Shown here one piece after another: positions 15,545-23,385 of a DNA stretch of 39,711 bases. The notes under the pieces were generated by a model. It was not told the origin of the DNA. It saw only the letters and a list, made by a program, of their open reading frames with translations, and did no database searches. The position numbers and the translations under genes are program-made. Numbering within the stretch: position 1 is the first letter of the stretch; the number at the start of each line of letters is the position of its first letter. Source of the DNA: an uncultured Eubacterium sp. (lineage in GTDB: Bacteria; Bacillota; Clostridia; Lachnospirales; Lachnospiraceae); the NCBI GenBank assembly GCA_948470065.1, contig CAOKNO010000020.1, positions 1-39,711 of the forward strand, written 5' to 3'.

Positions 15545-15879
15545 ATGGAGATACCAAAACAGAAGGGAAATGATGATTTCCTCACAAAATGTTTTGAGGA
15601 AGATACGGAAAACATAGAACTGGTATTGAAGATTGTACTGGAAAAGCCGGATTTAAAGGTGCTGGATGTCCGCACCCAGGTTTTTGTGGAGAATCTTCTG
15701 AAGCGTTCGGTACGGCTAGATATCCTGGCTACGGATAGCACCGGGGCAAAACGGAACGTGGAAGTACGGCGCTCCGACAAAGGAACCAGGGGAAAACAAG
15801 GAGGGAATCGAAATGATGTGCCGAGTTATGGAAGATATGAGGAACCAAACATTGAAAGAAGGAATAAGCCAAACAACTG
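15545..15879 (+). pseudogene. Rpn/PD-(D/E)XK nuclease-transposase gene with internal deletion
   Basis: The first part reads DDFLTKCFEEDTENIELVLK, then VRLDILATDSTGAKRNVEVRRSDKG, matching the nuclease half of the intact Rpn gene at 16038-16841 (FMTIVFDRNTEATELLLN, IKLDIYAKGSDGKVYDIEVQNE). In intact members the nuclease core continues; here the frame breaks after RSDKGTRGK. A neighbouring frame then gives EGIEMMCRVMEDMRNQTLKE, typical of the C-terminal part of this family, ending at TGA 15877-15879. A middle segment of about 150 codons is therefore missing. It is non-functional as a full nuclease and is oriented opposite to the intact copy. Confidence 0.7.
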
Positions 15880-15941
15880 AAAGCTGATAGAAGTGCATAG
15901 GCAAAATTAATGGGAATCCCAGCAGGCGCCCAGTCCCTTGC

Positions 15942-16013
15942 CTACTTGACAATGGGCTGGGCAAATATCTCAATCCTTTCCCTGTTAATTCTTTCCTCCA
16001 TTGCTTTACCCAT
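15942..16013 (-). pseudogene. Second copy of an Rpn C-terminal segment
   Basis: The minus strand encodes MGKAMEERINRERIEIFAQ followed by PIVK and a stop. Its first 16 residues nearly repeat MSKAMEERINRERIETLF of the intact Rpn gene. At the DNA level 15970-16021 and 16155-16205 are near-identical direct repeats. It is a leftover from a tandem copy or unequal recombination. Confidence 0.6.
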
Positions 16014-16037
16014 TTGACTTTAATTTCCTTTCCACCA

Positions 16038-16841
16038 CTAAAATCTCTTAGATAGAACGGCCTTATCCTCATCTGAAATTCTTATCATGGACATTGCCTG
16101 CTCTGCTGTCATCTTCATGGCTTCCATGAGATCCTCAACTACACCAAACAATGTTTCAATTCTTTCCCTGTTAATTCTTTCCTCCATTGCTTTACTCATT
16201 TGACTTCGGCCTCCTTTTGTCTCTTTGAAATGCCTTACCGGCTTTGCAAGTTCCTGATAAAACATATCGACTGCGCTTGTACAGCGGAAATCATGCATCA
16301 GTTTCCCTACGGGGTCACTATCATTTTTATAGCTGCCATTTACGTAAATAATATGCGCGCCATCCCCAAATAACGCCCCTGATTCCTGTATCGTCCGTTC
16401 CACATGATATAGCGGCAATCCCATTTTCATATAGTCATTCTTTGTAATGAATATTACATAGGATTCATGAAGTTCTTTGAATTTCTGCTTTTCTTTCATC
16501 ATCTTCGTATCTAACATACTGCTGTGAAATCTGGCTCTGCGCACGTCCGCCCCAGCATTCTCATTTTGCACCTCAATATCATACACTTTTCCGTCAGAAC
16601 CCTTGGCATAAATATCGAGTTTAATGGAACGGCCTCCTGTGACTGGATTTTTATATTCCCTCTGCTCCACCACTTCCGTGACTTCCATATCGTTCCTGCC
16701 AAGGATAATGTTTAAGAGAAGCTCTGTCGCCTCCGTGTTCCTGTCAAACACGATTGTCATAAACTCGTCATCCAGAAGGGTAAATCCTTCCAACAGTTCT
16801 AAATTTTCTTCCTCGCTATTCAGCTTTACTGTATCACTCAA
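16038..16841 (-). CDS. Rpn family recombination-promoting nuclease / PD-(D/E)XK transposase-like
   Basis: The 267-residue protein belongs to the Rpn/YhgA-like (PDDEXK_2) family, DNA endonucleases linked with RecA-independent recombination and gene mobility. The PD-(D/E)XK core is visible: IKLDIYAKGSDG with D76 and YDIEVQNE with E90 and Q92. It is followed by RRARFHSSMLDTKMM and YVIFITKND. The C-terminal part is charged with an AMEERINRER helix. The frame begins with TTG at 16841 after GAGGGTGAG. Broken relatives lie on both sides, showing repeated insertion or recombination. It looks intact. Confidence 0.85.
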   Translation of the reverse strand: MSDTVKLNSEEENLELLEGFTLLDDEFMTIVFDRNTEATELLLNIILGRNDMEVTEVVEQREYKNPVTGGRSIKLDIYAKGSDGKVYDIEVQNENAGADVRRARFHSSMLDTKMMKEKQKFKELHESYVIFITKNDYMKMGLPLYHVERTIQESGALFGDGAHIIYVNGSYKNDSDPVGKLMHDFRCTSAVDMFYQELAKPVRHFKETKGGRSQMSKAMEERINRERIETLFGVVEDLMEAMKMTAEQAMSMIRISDEDKAVLSKRF

Positions 16842-16939
16842 ACACTCACCCTCTTTCTTGTTATAGGCTTATCCATATTATAACCTCTGCAACAGCTTTC
16901 AGCAACACTAATTCCAATAAGGCTTGTCCTCTCACACAT

Positions 16940-17036
16940 GGGGCTGTTGCAAAGTATTGTTTATATACAATATATGGATGAGTCTATGTGCTTAAAACCC
17001 ATATCTTATATATAACATCTGTTTTGCGACAGCCCC
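16940..17036. mobile_element. 97-bp MITE-like element
   Basis: The ends GGGGCTGTTGCAAA and TTTGCGACAGCCCC are 14-base terminal inverted repeats with one mismatch. The 69-base interior is AT-rich and partly self-complementary (ATATGG/CCATAT). The ends look like insertion-sequence terminal repeats. It has no coding capacity. I could not find a clear target-site duplication. Confidence 0.55.
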
Positions 17037-17083
17037 GTTTCATTATGATACAAGTACAGCAGCTACCTTTCTTTGTGTATTTA

Positions 17084-17149
17084 TTATTTTTTTACCTGCG
17101 CAACTGACGTCCCCCCGTGGCCAGCGTCCAAAATTATTGTCACAGCCAT
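17084..17149 (-). pseudogene. Truncated copy of the amidase 5' end
   Basis: The minus strand reads MAVTIILDAGHGG, identical to the amidase start, then TSVAQVKK and a stop. The shared segment runs about 17114-17176, including the GGAGGAG ribosome site and the leader up to a TATAA box. About 65 nucleotides are nearly identical to 15173-15236. The zinc site is broken, so it is a relic or a 21-residue peptide. Confidence 0.75.
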
Positions 17150-17182
17150 AACTCCTCCATCATTTTTCTTTTATAGTTTCCA

Positions 17183-17211
17183 TTGACAAATCCCCTGCCG
17201 GAGTTTATAGT
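17183..17211 (+). promoter_or_regulatory. Promoter of fabH
   Basis: TTGACA, a 17-base spacer and TATAGT. The expected start is near 17218, about 44 bases before the ATG. Confidence 0.8.
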
Positions 17212-17261
17212 AAAGATGTATTTATTTTGATTGTCAAACTAATAAGGATAAGGTATAAGAT

Positions 17262-18230
17262 ATGAGAGCAAAGATTATTGGGACTGGAAGCTGCCTTCCA
17301 GATAAAACAGCAACTAATGAATATCTTTCCACCATTGTGGATACCAGCGATGAATGGATCCAAAGCCGCACTGGGATTGCGGAACGACATCTGGTTTCCT
17401 CTGAAACGGAGACTTCGCTTTCGATGGCGACGGAAGCTGGTAGGCGCGCGCTTTCGGACGCTGGCCTTGATCCAAAAGACCTGGATCTAATCATTGTGGC
17501 AACGGTATCTTCGGATTTTATTACCCCAAGCTTGGCATGTATGGTACAACGCGGGTTAGGCGCGCCACATGCTACGGCCTTTGACATCAATGCCGCATGC
17601 TCTGGTTTTTTATTCGCACTCAATACCGTAGACGCTTATTTCCAGGCTGGCATATATCAGAACGCGCTGATTATTGGCGTAGAAACCCTTTCCAAAATAA
17701 TAGACTGGGCTGACCGTACTACCTGCGTCCTGTTTGGGGACGGGGCAGGCGCCGCCGCCGTAACGGCTTCTGAGGAAGGGATGATTGCTTCGCTCCAAGG
17801 CTCGGATGGCAGCGGCGGGGATATTTTACTGTGTAAATCCAGGAGCAATAACAACCCGTATATCTCCACAAGCAAAGAGCCTGGCTATCTCTTTATGGAC
17901 GGCCAGGAAGTCTTTAAATTTGCTGTGAAAAAAGAACCAGAATGCATCTTGTCTATATTAGAGCAAGCCGGGCTTACCGTGGAAGACGTCGATTATTTCC
18001 TGCTCCATCAGGCAAATTACCGCATCATCTCCTCCATTGCCCGGAAGCTTAAGCTGCCGCTTGAGAAATTCCCTTCCAACGTCAGCCATTGCGGCAATAC
18101 TTCTGCTGCAAGCATCCCCATCCTTTTAGATGAGGTGAACCGGGCAGGATTGTTATCCAAAGGAGATATTTTATTATTGTCTGGCTTCGGCGCAGGCCTT
18201 ACCTGGGGAGCCGCGCTGCTTCGGTGGTAA
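17262..18230 (+). CDS. fabH: Beta-ketoacyl-ACP synthase III
   Basis: FabH starts fatty-acid synthesis by condensing an acyl-CoA with malonyl-ACP. The 322-residue thiolase-fold protein has the complete Cys-His-Asn set: C113 in NAACSGF, H249 in LLHQAN and N279 in HCGNTSA. The C-terminal GFGAGLTWGAALLRW is typical. It stands alone here with its own promoter; no other fab gene is in the window. The ribosome site is AAGGATAAGG before the ATG. It converges with hflX. A specialised KAS III for a secondary product is possible but nothing nearby suggests it. Confidence 0.95.
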   Translation: MRAKIIGTGSCLPDKTATNEYLSTIVDTSDEWIQSRTGIAERHLVSSETETSLSMATEAGRRALSDAGLDPKDLDLIIVATVSSDFITPSLACMVQRGLGAPHATAFDINAACSGFLFALNTVDAYFQAGIYQNALIIGVETLSKIIDWADRTTCVLFGDGAGAAAVTASEEGMIASLQGSDGSGGDILLCKSRSNNNPYISTSKEPGYLFMDGQEVFKFAVKKEPECILSILEQAGLTVEDVDYFLLHQANYRIISSIARKLKLPLEKFPSNVSHCGNTSAASIPILLDEVNRAGLLSKGDILLLSGFGAGLTWGAALLRW

Positions 18231-18267
18231 GCAGCCCCTGAAAGATACCTACAGGCTAACCCAAGGA

Positions 18268-19530
18268 CTATGTTACCATTTTCATTTCTAGGTTCTTGTA
18301 CAACTCTACCGGGACGAAGGCCTTTACATAAATGCCGTTTTCCCGGTATTCTTCTTCTAGTAATTCCCCAAATTTGCGGACAACCGTTATCTGCCCGCCT
18401 TCTGCATACGGGAATACGCCTTCTAGAAGCTTCTTATCCTCGCGCAAGGTTTCTTCTAGTACCTGCTTTAAGCTTTCTAAGCCTTCCCCTGTCTTCGCTG
18501 CGATTTTCAACGTCCTGTCCGCCTTGAAATCCTTTAGCAGCTCCGGCTCTTTCACCTTATCTTGTTTGTTAAACAGCGTAATGATTTTCTTGCCGCTGAC
18601 CCCTAATTTTCCCAATGTTTCATACACGATATGCATCTGCTTTTCTTTCTGCGGGTTCGAAGCATCTACTACATGCAAGATAAAATCTGCATACTTTGCC
18701 TCTTCCAACGTACTGCGGAAGGCTTCGACCAGATGGTGCGGCAGCTTACGTATAAACCCTACGGTATCTGTAAGCAGCAGTTCCTGCCCGCTTTCTAGCT
18801 TCAGGATCCTGGTGGTCGGGTCTAATGTGGCAAACAGCTTGTCTTCTTCTAGCACAGAAGCATCCGTCAGATGGTTCAGCAATGTGGACTTCCCTGCGTT
18901 CGTATATCCCACAATCGCCGCTACCTTTACCTGGCTGCGGCTCCTTTGCCCTCTGGCAACCTCACGGTGCTGGCGTACCTGCGCAAGCTCCTGGTTCAAT
19001 TGTGAAATCCTGGATTTGATCAAACGCCTGTCCGTTTCCAGCTTCTTTTCCCCAGGTCCCCTGGTGCCAATCCCACCGCCCAGCCGTGATAACGATTTTC
19101 CAAGCCCGGTCAGGCGGCTCATCCTGTATTTGAGCTGGGCAAGTTCTACTTGAATCTTACCTTCGCTGGTCGACGCACGCGCTGCAAAGATATCCAGGAT
19201 CACCAAGGTCCTGTCCATCACCTTTATCCCAAGCGCTTCTTCCATATTCCGTAGCTGTGCTGGGGACAATTCATCGTCGCATACCACCCCGTCGGCCCGA
19301 AGCTGCTGGGTCATCTGGCGGATCTCTTCTAATTTCCCAGTCCCCACATAAGTGCCTGGATGGATGCTGTCACGTGATTGGATGGATGTCCCTACCACCT
19401 GCGCGCCAGCCGTCTGCACCAGTTCCGCTAACTCTTCTATGGAATCCTCTGTATCATCCCCCTCTTGCCGGCTGACCCCTATTAAAATTACTCTTTCTTC
19501 CCTATCTTCTATTACGATTGGCTCTGCCAT
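18268..19530 (-). CDS. hflX: GTPase HflX
   Basis: HflX is a ribosome-associated GTPase that can split stalled ribosomes under stress. The 420-residue protein has the HflX N-terminal domain (VGTGKLEEI), a helical linker with LSRLGGGIGTRGPGE, and the G domain: GYTNAGKST (G1), LTDTVGFIRKLPH (G3) and LFNKQDK (G4). The G5 region is IAAKTGEGLESL. It is convergent with fabH and follows the secreted repeat protein on the same strand after a strong terminator, so it is likely a separate unit. Confidence 0.96.
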   Translation of the reverse strand: MAEPIVIEDREERVILIGVSRQEGDDTEDSIEELAELVQTAGAQVVGTSIQSRDSIHPGTYVGTGKLEEIRQMTQQLRADGVVCDDELSPAQLRNMEEALGIKVMDRTLVILDIFAARASTSEGKIQVELAQLKYRMSRLTGLGKSLSRLGGGIGTRGPGEKKLETDRRLIKSRISQLNQELAQVRQHREVARGQRSRSQVKVAAIVGYTNAGKSTLLNHLTDASVLEEDKLFATLDPTTRILKLESGQELLLTDTVGFIRKLPHHLVEAFRSTLEEAKYADFILHVVDASNPQKEKQMHIVYETLGKLGVSGKKIITLFNKQDKVKEPELLKDFKADRTLKIAAKTGEGLESLKQVLEETLREDKKLLEGVFPYAEGGQITVVRKFGELLEEEYRENGIYVKAFVPVELYKNLEMKMVT

Positions 19531-19556
19531 AACAACTGCCCTCCTTACCGATACAA

Positions 19557-19595
19557 AAGGATGCGTCCCAGGAATGCCCCCTGAAACACATCCTT
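19557..19595 (-). terminator. Strong terminator between repeat protein and hflX
   Basis: On the minus strand a 16-bp stem (AAGGATGTGTTTCAGG with CCTGGGACGCATCCTT, three G-U pairs) encloses a 7-base loop and runs into TTTTG, starting 17 bases past the repeat-protein stop. Confidence 0.7.
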
Positions 19596-19611
19596 GCTAT
19601 TTCATTATTAT

Positions 19612-20274
19612 TTAACGACAATGGCGCTGCCTATGATGCCCGCCGCCTCCGTGATGGCCATAACCGCCCTGCTGGCCGGATGAGCCGCCTGTACAATGGT
19701 CGCAGACACCGTCTCCGTTATCATCTACGTAATACGCGCATTGACCCTGACCGCCGGATCCGGTACAGTGATCGCAGACACCATCTCCATTTTCATCTAC
19801 GTAATACGCGCATTGACCCTGACCGCTGGATCCAGTACAGTGGTCGCAGATCCCATCTCCATTTTCATCTACGTAATACGCACAGCTCCCCCTGCTTGCC
19901 GTCTGCTGGGATTCTGGTTCCACAGGTTCCTCTATGGGTTCCTGCTGGGGTTCTGGTTCCACGGGTTCCTCTTCTACAGGGCTTTGCTGAACTTCTTCCT
20001 GTTCAGGCGCTACAACTGTTTCTGATGGTTCAGCGGCTGTCACAGAAAGCCCTGGCTTCTTTTCAGGTTCTACTTCAGACGCCGTTGCAACGATATCCTG
20101 CGCTCCAACGCCAATCGCCGCAATCCTTCCTGCAAGGCCCATATCCTCTTCTTCCTGATATGATCCAGATTCTTGCTTTGCATTTTCTTGCGCCTGGATA
20201 TAGGAAACAAGGCCTGGGGCAGAAATACAACAAGCTGCAAACAATGCGACTCCCGCCATCCATAATTTTTTCAT
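19612..20274 (-). CDS. Secreted protein with three Cys-rich DxNxDG repeats and His-rich tail
   Basis: This 220-residue protein begins with a signal peptide (cleavage likely after IQA, residue 28). An acidic Pro/Glu/Gln linker (65-125) follows, then three perfect 24-residue repeats starting at C131, C155 and C179: CAYYVDENGDGxCDHCTG. The DxNxDGxCD core resembles calcium-binding loops of dockerin/EF-hand type, with cysteines placed to bridge or bind metal. The end is GGYGHHGGGGHHRQRHCR, rich in Gly and His and likely to bind metal. GGAGG precedes the ATG, 26 bases after galT, so it may ride on the gal transcript. I do not know its function. Confidence 0.7.
   Translation of the reverse strand: MKKLWMAGVALFAACCISAPGLVSYIQAQENAKQESGSYQEEEDMGLAGRIAAIGVGAQDIVATASEVEPEKKPGLSVTAAEPSETVVAPEQEEVQQSPVEEEPVEPEPQQEPIEEPVEPESQQTASRGSCAYYVDENGDGICDHCTGSSGQGQCAYYVDENGDGVCDHCTGSGGQGQCAYYVDDNGDGVCDHCTGGSSGQQGGYGHHGGGGHHRQRHCR
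19669..19884. repeat. Three 72-bp in-frame tandem repeats
   Basis: The three copies encode the 24-residue CAYYVDENGDG repeats of the secreted protein and are almost identical at the DNA level. Confidence 0.75.
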
Positions 20275-20300
20275 AAGAAATTACCTCCACAAATAATTAC

Positions 20301-21812
20301 TTATTCATTAAGCGAAGAAAGGAACCTGTCAAATGCCTTCTGGCCTTCTTCCCCGCGCTTAAACACTCCCGCGTGTTCTAGCACCTTACTGAATACCAAC
20401 GCGATCTCTTTATGGAGGATATCCATAACATCCTCACGGGCCACGTCGCCATATTTCGGCAGGAATCCTTCCACCCAGTCGGCATGCTTTTCAATCGACG
20501 CGTCCTTGCGGATATCCTTCTTCTCCAGGATAGCTTCCGCTAATGTTTCCATTTCATCCTTCAGGCGCGCAGGAAGGACTGCAAGGCCCATCACTTCAAT
20601 TAAGCCAATGTTTTCTTTCTTAATATGATGCAGTTCGCTGTGGGGATGGAATACGCCAAGAGGGTGTTCCTCTGTCGTGATATTGTTGCGCAGTACCAGA
20701 TCCAATTCAAAAAGCCCTTCCCGTTTCCTGGCAATCGGCGTAATCGTATTATGCGGTTCCCCATCGGTTTCTGCAAAGATAAACGCTTCTTCATCGGTAT
20801 AGCTTCTCCAAGCGTCCAGGATTTTATCCGCCAATGCAATCAAGCGGTCTGTGTCCTCTCCTGCAATTCGGATGACGGACATTGGCCATTTGACTACGCC
20901 AGCCTTGACGTCTTCAAACCCCTGTACGGTAAATTCCCGTTCCACGGGCGCTTTTGCCATTGCAAATTCATAACTCCCGCCCTGGAAATGGTCATGGCTT
21001 AAGATAGATCCCCCCACAATCGGCAGATCCGCATTCGATCCTACGATATAATGCGGGAACTGTTTTACAAAATCAAACAGCTTGCAGAATGTCCCATGCT
21101 CGATCTTCATCGGGATATGCTTGGAGTTGAACACAATACAGTGCTCGTTGTAGTAAACATACGGGGAATACTGGAAGCCCCATTTGCTGTCCTGGATGGT
21201 CACTGGTATAATCCTATGGTTCTGCCTTGCAGGATGGTTGATCCGTCCGGCATAGCCCTCGTTTTCCATACAGAGCAGGCATTTGGGGTAACCGCTCTGC
21301 TTCGCATTCTTCGCCGCTGCAATTGCTTTCGGATCTTTTTCCGGCTTAGAAAGGTTGATGGTAATATCCATTTCCCCATAAGGCGTCTGTGATTTCCATT
21401 TGACGTCCTTTGCAATCCGATAACGGCGGATATAATCGCTGTCTTGGCTTAGCTTGTAATAGAAATCCGTGGCAGCCTTCGCGCCCTCCTCTTTATAAAT
21501 CCTCCAGAACTTTGCAATCAGCTCGCTTGGCCGCGGCATCAGCTTTGCCATCAGCTTCGTATCGAACAAATCACGGTATACCACGCCGTTTTCCTCTAAA
21601 ATACCATTCTCATAAGCATAATCCAGCAAATCCTTTAAGACTGGTTCCAATGCAACCTCATGATAATCTTCCATTGGTTCGTCGTATTCTTCGATCTGCA
21701 ACGCTTCTAACAATTGGTTCGTTGTAAAAACCACATCCTCTTCTGATATCAGATTCCGTTCCAGCCCATAACAAACCAGTTTTTTGATCGCCTGATCCAC
21801 CATTTTTGCCAT
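20301..21812 (-). CDS. galT: UDP-glucose--hexose-1-phosphate uridylyltransferase, Firmicutes type
   Basis: This Leloir-pathway enzyme swaps UMP from UDP-glucose to galactose-1-phosphate. The 503-residue length marks the long Firmicutes form. The substrate-binding parts include YPKCLLCMENEGYAGRINHPARQ (split motif CLLCMENEGY), GGSILSHDHFQGG and LGVFHPHSELHHIKKENIGL with the HPH triad. The gene lies downstream of galK on the same strand after 91 bases, forming a galK-galT pair. The ribosome site before the ATG is GGGAGGA. Confidence 0.96.
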   Translation of the reverse strand: MAKMVDQAIKKLVCYGLERNLISEEDVVFTTNQLLEALQIEEYDEPMEDYHEVALEPVLKDLLDYAYENGILEENGVVYRDLFDTKLMAKLMPRPSELIAKFWRIYKEEGAKAATDFYYKLSQDSDYIRRYRIAKDVKWKSQTPYGEMDITINLSKPEKDPKAIAAAKNAKQSGYPKCLLCMENEGYAGRINHPARQNHRIIPVTIQDSKWGFQYSPYVYYNEHCIVFNSKHIPMKIEHGTFCKLFDFVKQFPHYIVGSNADLPIVGGSILSHDHFQGGSYEFAMAKAPVEREFTVQGFEDVKAGVVKWPMSVIRIAGEDTDRLIALADKILDAWRSYTDEEAFIFAETDGEPHNTITPIARKREGLFELDLVLRNNITTEEHPLGVFHPHSELHHIKKENIGLIEVMGLAVLPARLKDEMETLAEAILEKKDIRKDASIEKHADWVEGFLPKYGDVAREDVMDILHKEIALVFSKVLEHAGVFKRGEEGQKAFDRFLSSLNE

Positions 21813-21846
21813 TGTAAAAATCCTCCCTTATCCATAATAAAAACCC

Positions 21847-21872
21847 ATAACAGCATACAATCCAACTGTTAC
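21847..21872 (-). terminator. Weak intercistronic hairpin between galK and galT
   Basis: TAACAG and CTGTTA form a short stem with a 12-base loop followed by a GGGTTTTT run. It is a possible partial terminator or processing site. Confidence 0.3.
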
Positions 21873-21903
21873 CATGTTATGTAATACGTTACCATCCAAA
21901 CAC

Positions 21904-23190
21904 CTATAACACCTTGATCCCGCCAAACGGACGTACCTTCAGCACATGGCAGGAACCCTCGCCATACACCTGATCCAACGCCTTACGGTATTCCTCTACA
22001 AACCCATCTTCCACAAAGGCCTGGATCGTCCCGGCAAACCCGCCGCCATGGACACGGCTTACCCCGTGGCCTGTCAGGATGCTATCGCTAACTGCAAGCC
22101 CAATGGATACGCTCTGGTTCTGTACATCCTTATTCGTATAGATGTTTTGCAGATACTTGAACGAGGAATTGCCCGATTCCTGTACGGACGATAAGAATCC
22201 TTGGAAATCGCCTGCCTGCAGAGACGAAACCTCACGCTCCACACGTTTCTCTTCCTCAAAGAAATGAAGGGCGCGCAATACCGGGCGATCGCCGCATTTC
22301 TGACGGATCTTGTGGAGCTCTTTGTAAAAATCAGCCGGATCCACTTCACGTAAGAAATCCTTTCCAAAGAAAGCTGCAACTTGTTTCATTTCCTGCGGGA
22401 TCCTTGCATAGTCATCCGTTAAATCCGCATGGGAACCTTTCGTATCGGTGATACAAAGGCTGTGCTGGTAAGCGCTGAAATCAACTTCAACCTTTTCCAC
22501 CACAGGTTCCTTGGGATCTGCAAAATCAATATGGATCAGGCCGCCTACGGAACACGCCATCTGATCCATCAGCCCGCATGGCTTGCCAAAGTATTCATTT
22601 TCTGCATATTGGGCAATTTGTGCGATTTCAACCGGGCTGATGGACATATCGTTGTAAAGCCCAGACAGGATCGTCCCTACCAATACTTCAAACGCCGCCG
22701 AGCTTGACATACCTGCGCCGTTTAAAACATCACTGGTGACATACGCCTGGAACCCACCGATCTTGTGGCCGTTTTTCTCCAAGCCGTACGCCATGCCGCG
22801 GATCAGCCCGGCCGACGTACCCTCTTCTTCTTTGGTGGCCTCGAGCCTGCTAAGGTCGGCAGTAATCATCGGGTAGCCGTCGGAAAGCAGGCGTATGGTA
22901 CGGTCCTCTGTCCTGCCTACGACAGCGATAGCGTCCAAATTGATGGAAGCCGCCAAAACCTCTCCATGCTGGTGATCGGTGTGGTTGCCGCCAACCTCGC
23001 TGCGGCCAGGGGCGCTGAAAAGCTCTACCGGGCCTTGGCCATAAAGCCCTTCGTATTGCTGGATGGCTTTCTGGTAACGTTCTGACTGATAAGCCAAAAC
23101 ACTTTGATCCACATAGATTTCTGATAAACGTGCCTCATGCTTGTTGGCGGCAAATTCTTCTAATAATACTTTTGTATCCTTCATATCCAT
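21904..23190 (-). CDS. galK: Galactokinase
   Basis: GalK phosphorylates galactose to galactose-1-phosphate, the substrate of the downstream GalT. The 428-residue GHMP kinase has GRSEVGGNHTDHQ near the N-terminus, LNGAGMSSSAAFEV (ATP loop) and VHGGGFAGTIQAF near the end. I chose ATG 23190 (MDMKDTK) with AAAGGAAGG just before it; ATG 23184 is equally possible. The frame runs up to 23256, but that part lies downstream of the promoter without a ribosome site. Operator-like half-sites flank and overlap the promoter at 23273-23301. Confidence 0.95.
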   Translation of the reverse strand: MDMKDTKVLLEEFAANKHEARLSEIYVDQSVLAYQSERYQKAIQQYEGLYGQGPVELFSAPGRSEVGGNHTDHQHGEVLAASINLDAIAVVGRTEDRTIRLLSDGYPMITADLSRLEATKEEEGTSAGLIRGMAYGLEKNGHKIGGFQAYVTSDVLNGAGMSSSAAFEVLVGTILSGLYNDMSISPVEIAQIAQYAENEYFGKPCGLMDQMACSVGGLIHIDFADPKEPVVEKVEVDFSAYQHSLCITDTKGSHADLTDDYARIPQEMKQVAAFFGKDFLREVDPADFYKELHKIRQKCGDRPVLRALHFFEEEKRVEREVSSLQAGDFQGFLSSVQESGNSSFKYLQNIYTNKDVQNQSVSIGLAVSDSILTGHGVSRVHGGGFAGTIQAFVEDGFVEEYRKALDQVYGEGSCHVLKVRPFGGIKVL

Positions 23191-23199
23191 TGACCTTCC

Positions 23200-23315
23200 T
23201 TTACTAAGATTTGATAAAACAAATTTACTGGCGCATCGTTGTCTGTCTCGTCTCACTCCGCCCTATACGCACATTATAAACTTCCATTAGTAAACGGTCA
23301 ATGTATTTAGTAAAG
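23200..23315. promoter_or_regulatory. Operator half-sites at galK
   Basis: TTAGTAAA-like motifs occur at 23200-23208 and, weakly, 23223-23231 (reading AGTAAA on minus), and at 23286-23295 and 23306-23315 (reading AGTAAA on plus). They match one arm of the 18-bp palindrome at 24297. Confidence 0.55.
23273..23301 (-). promoter_or_regulatory. Promoter of galK-galT
   Basis: TTGACC (23296-23301), a 17-base spacer and TATAAT (23273-23278). A TTTACTAAT half-site (23286-23295) lies inside the spacer and TTTACTAAA (23306-23315) just above the -35. This fits repression by the LacI-family regulator at 24458. Confidence 0.8.
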
Positions 23316-23385
23316 ATTATAAAAAAATATAAATCATAACAAAATAATATAAACTCTGCCCGCGGCACGATGCCCCCTGGACGCC

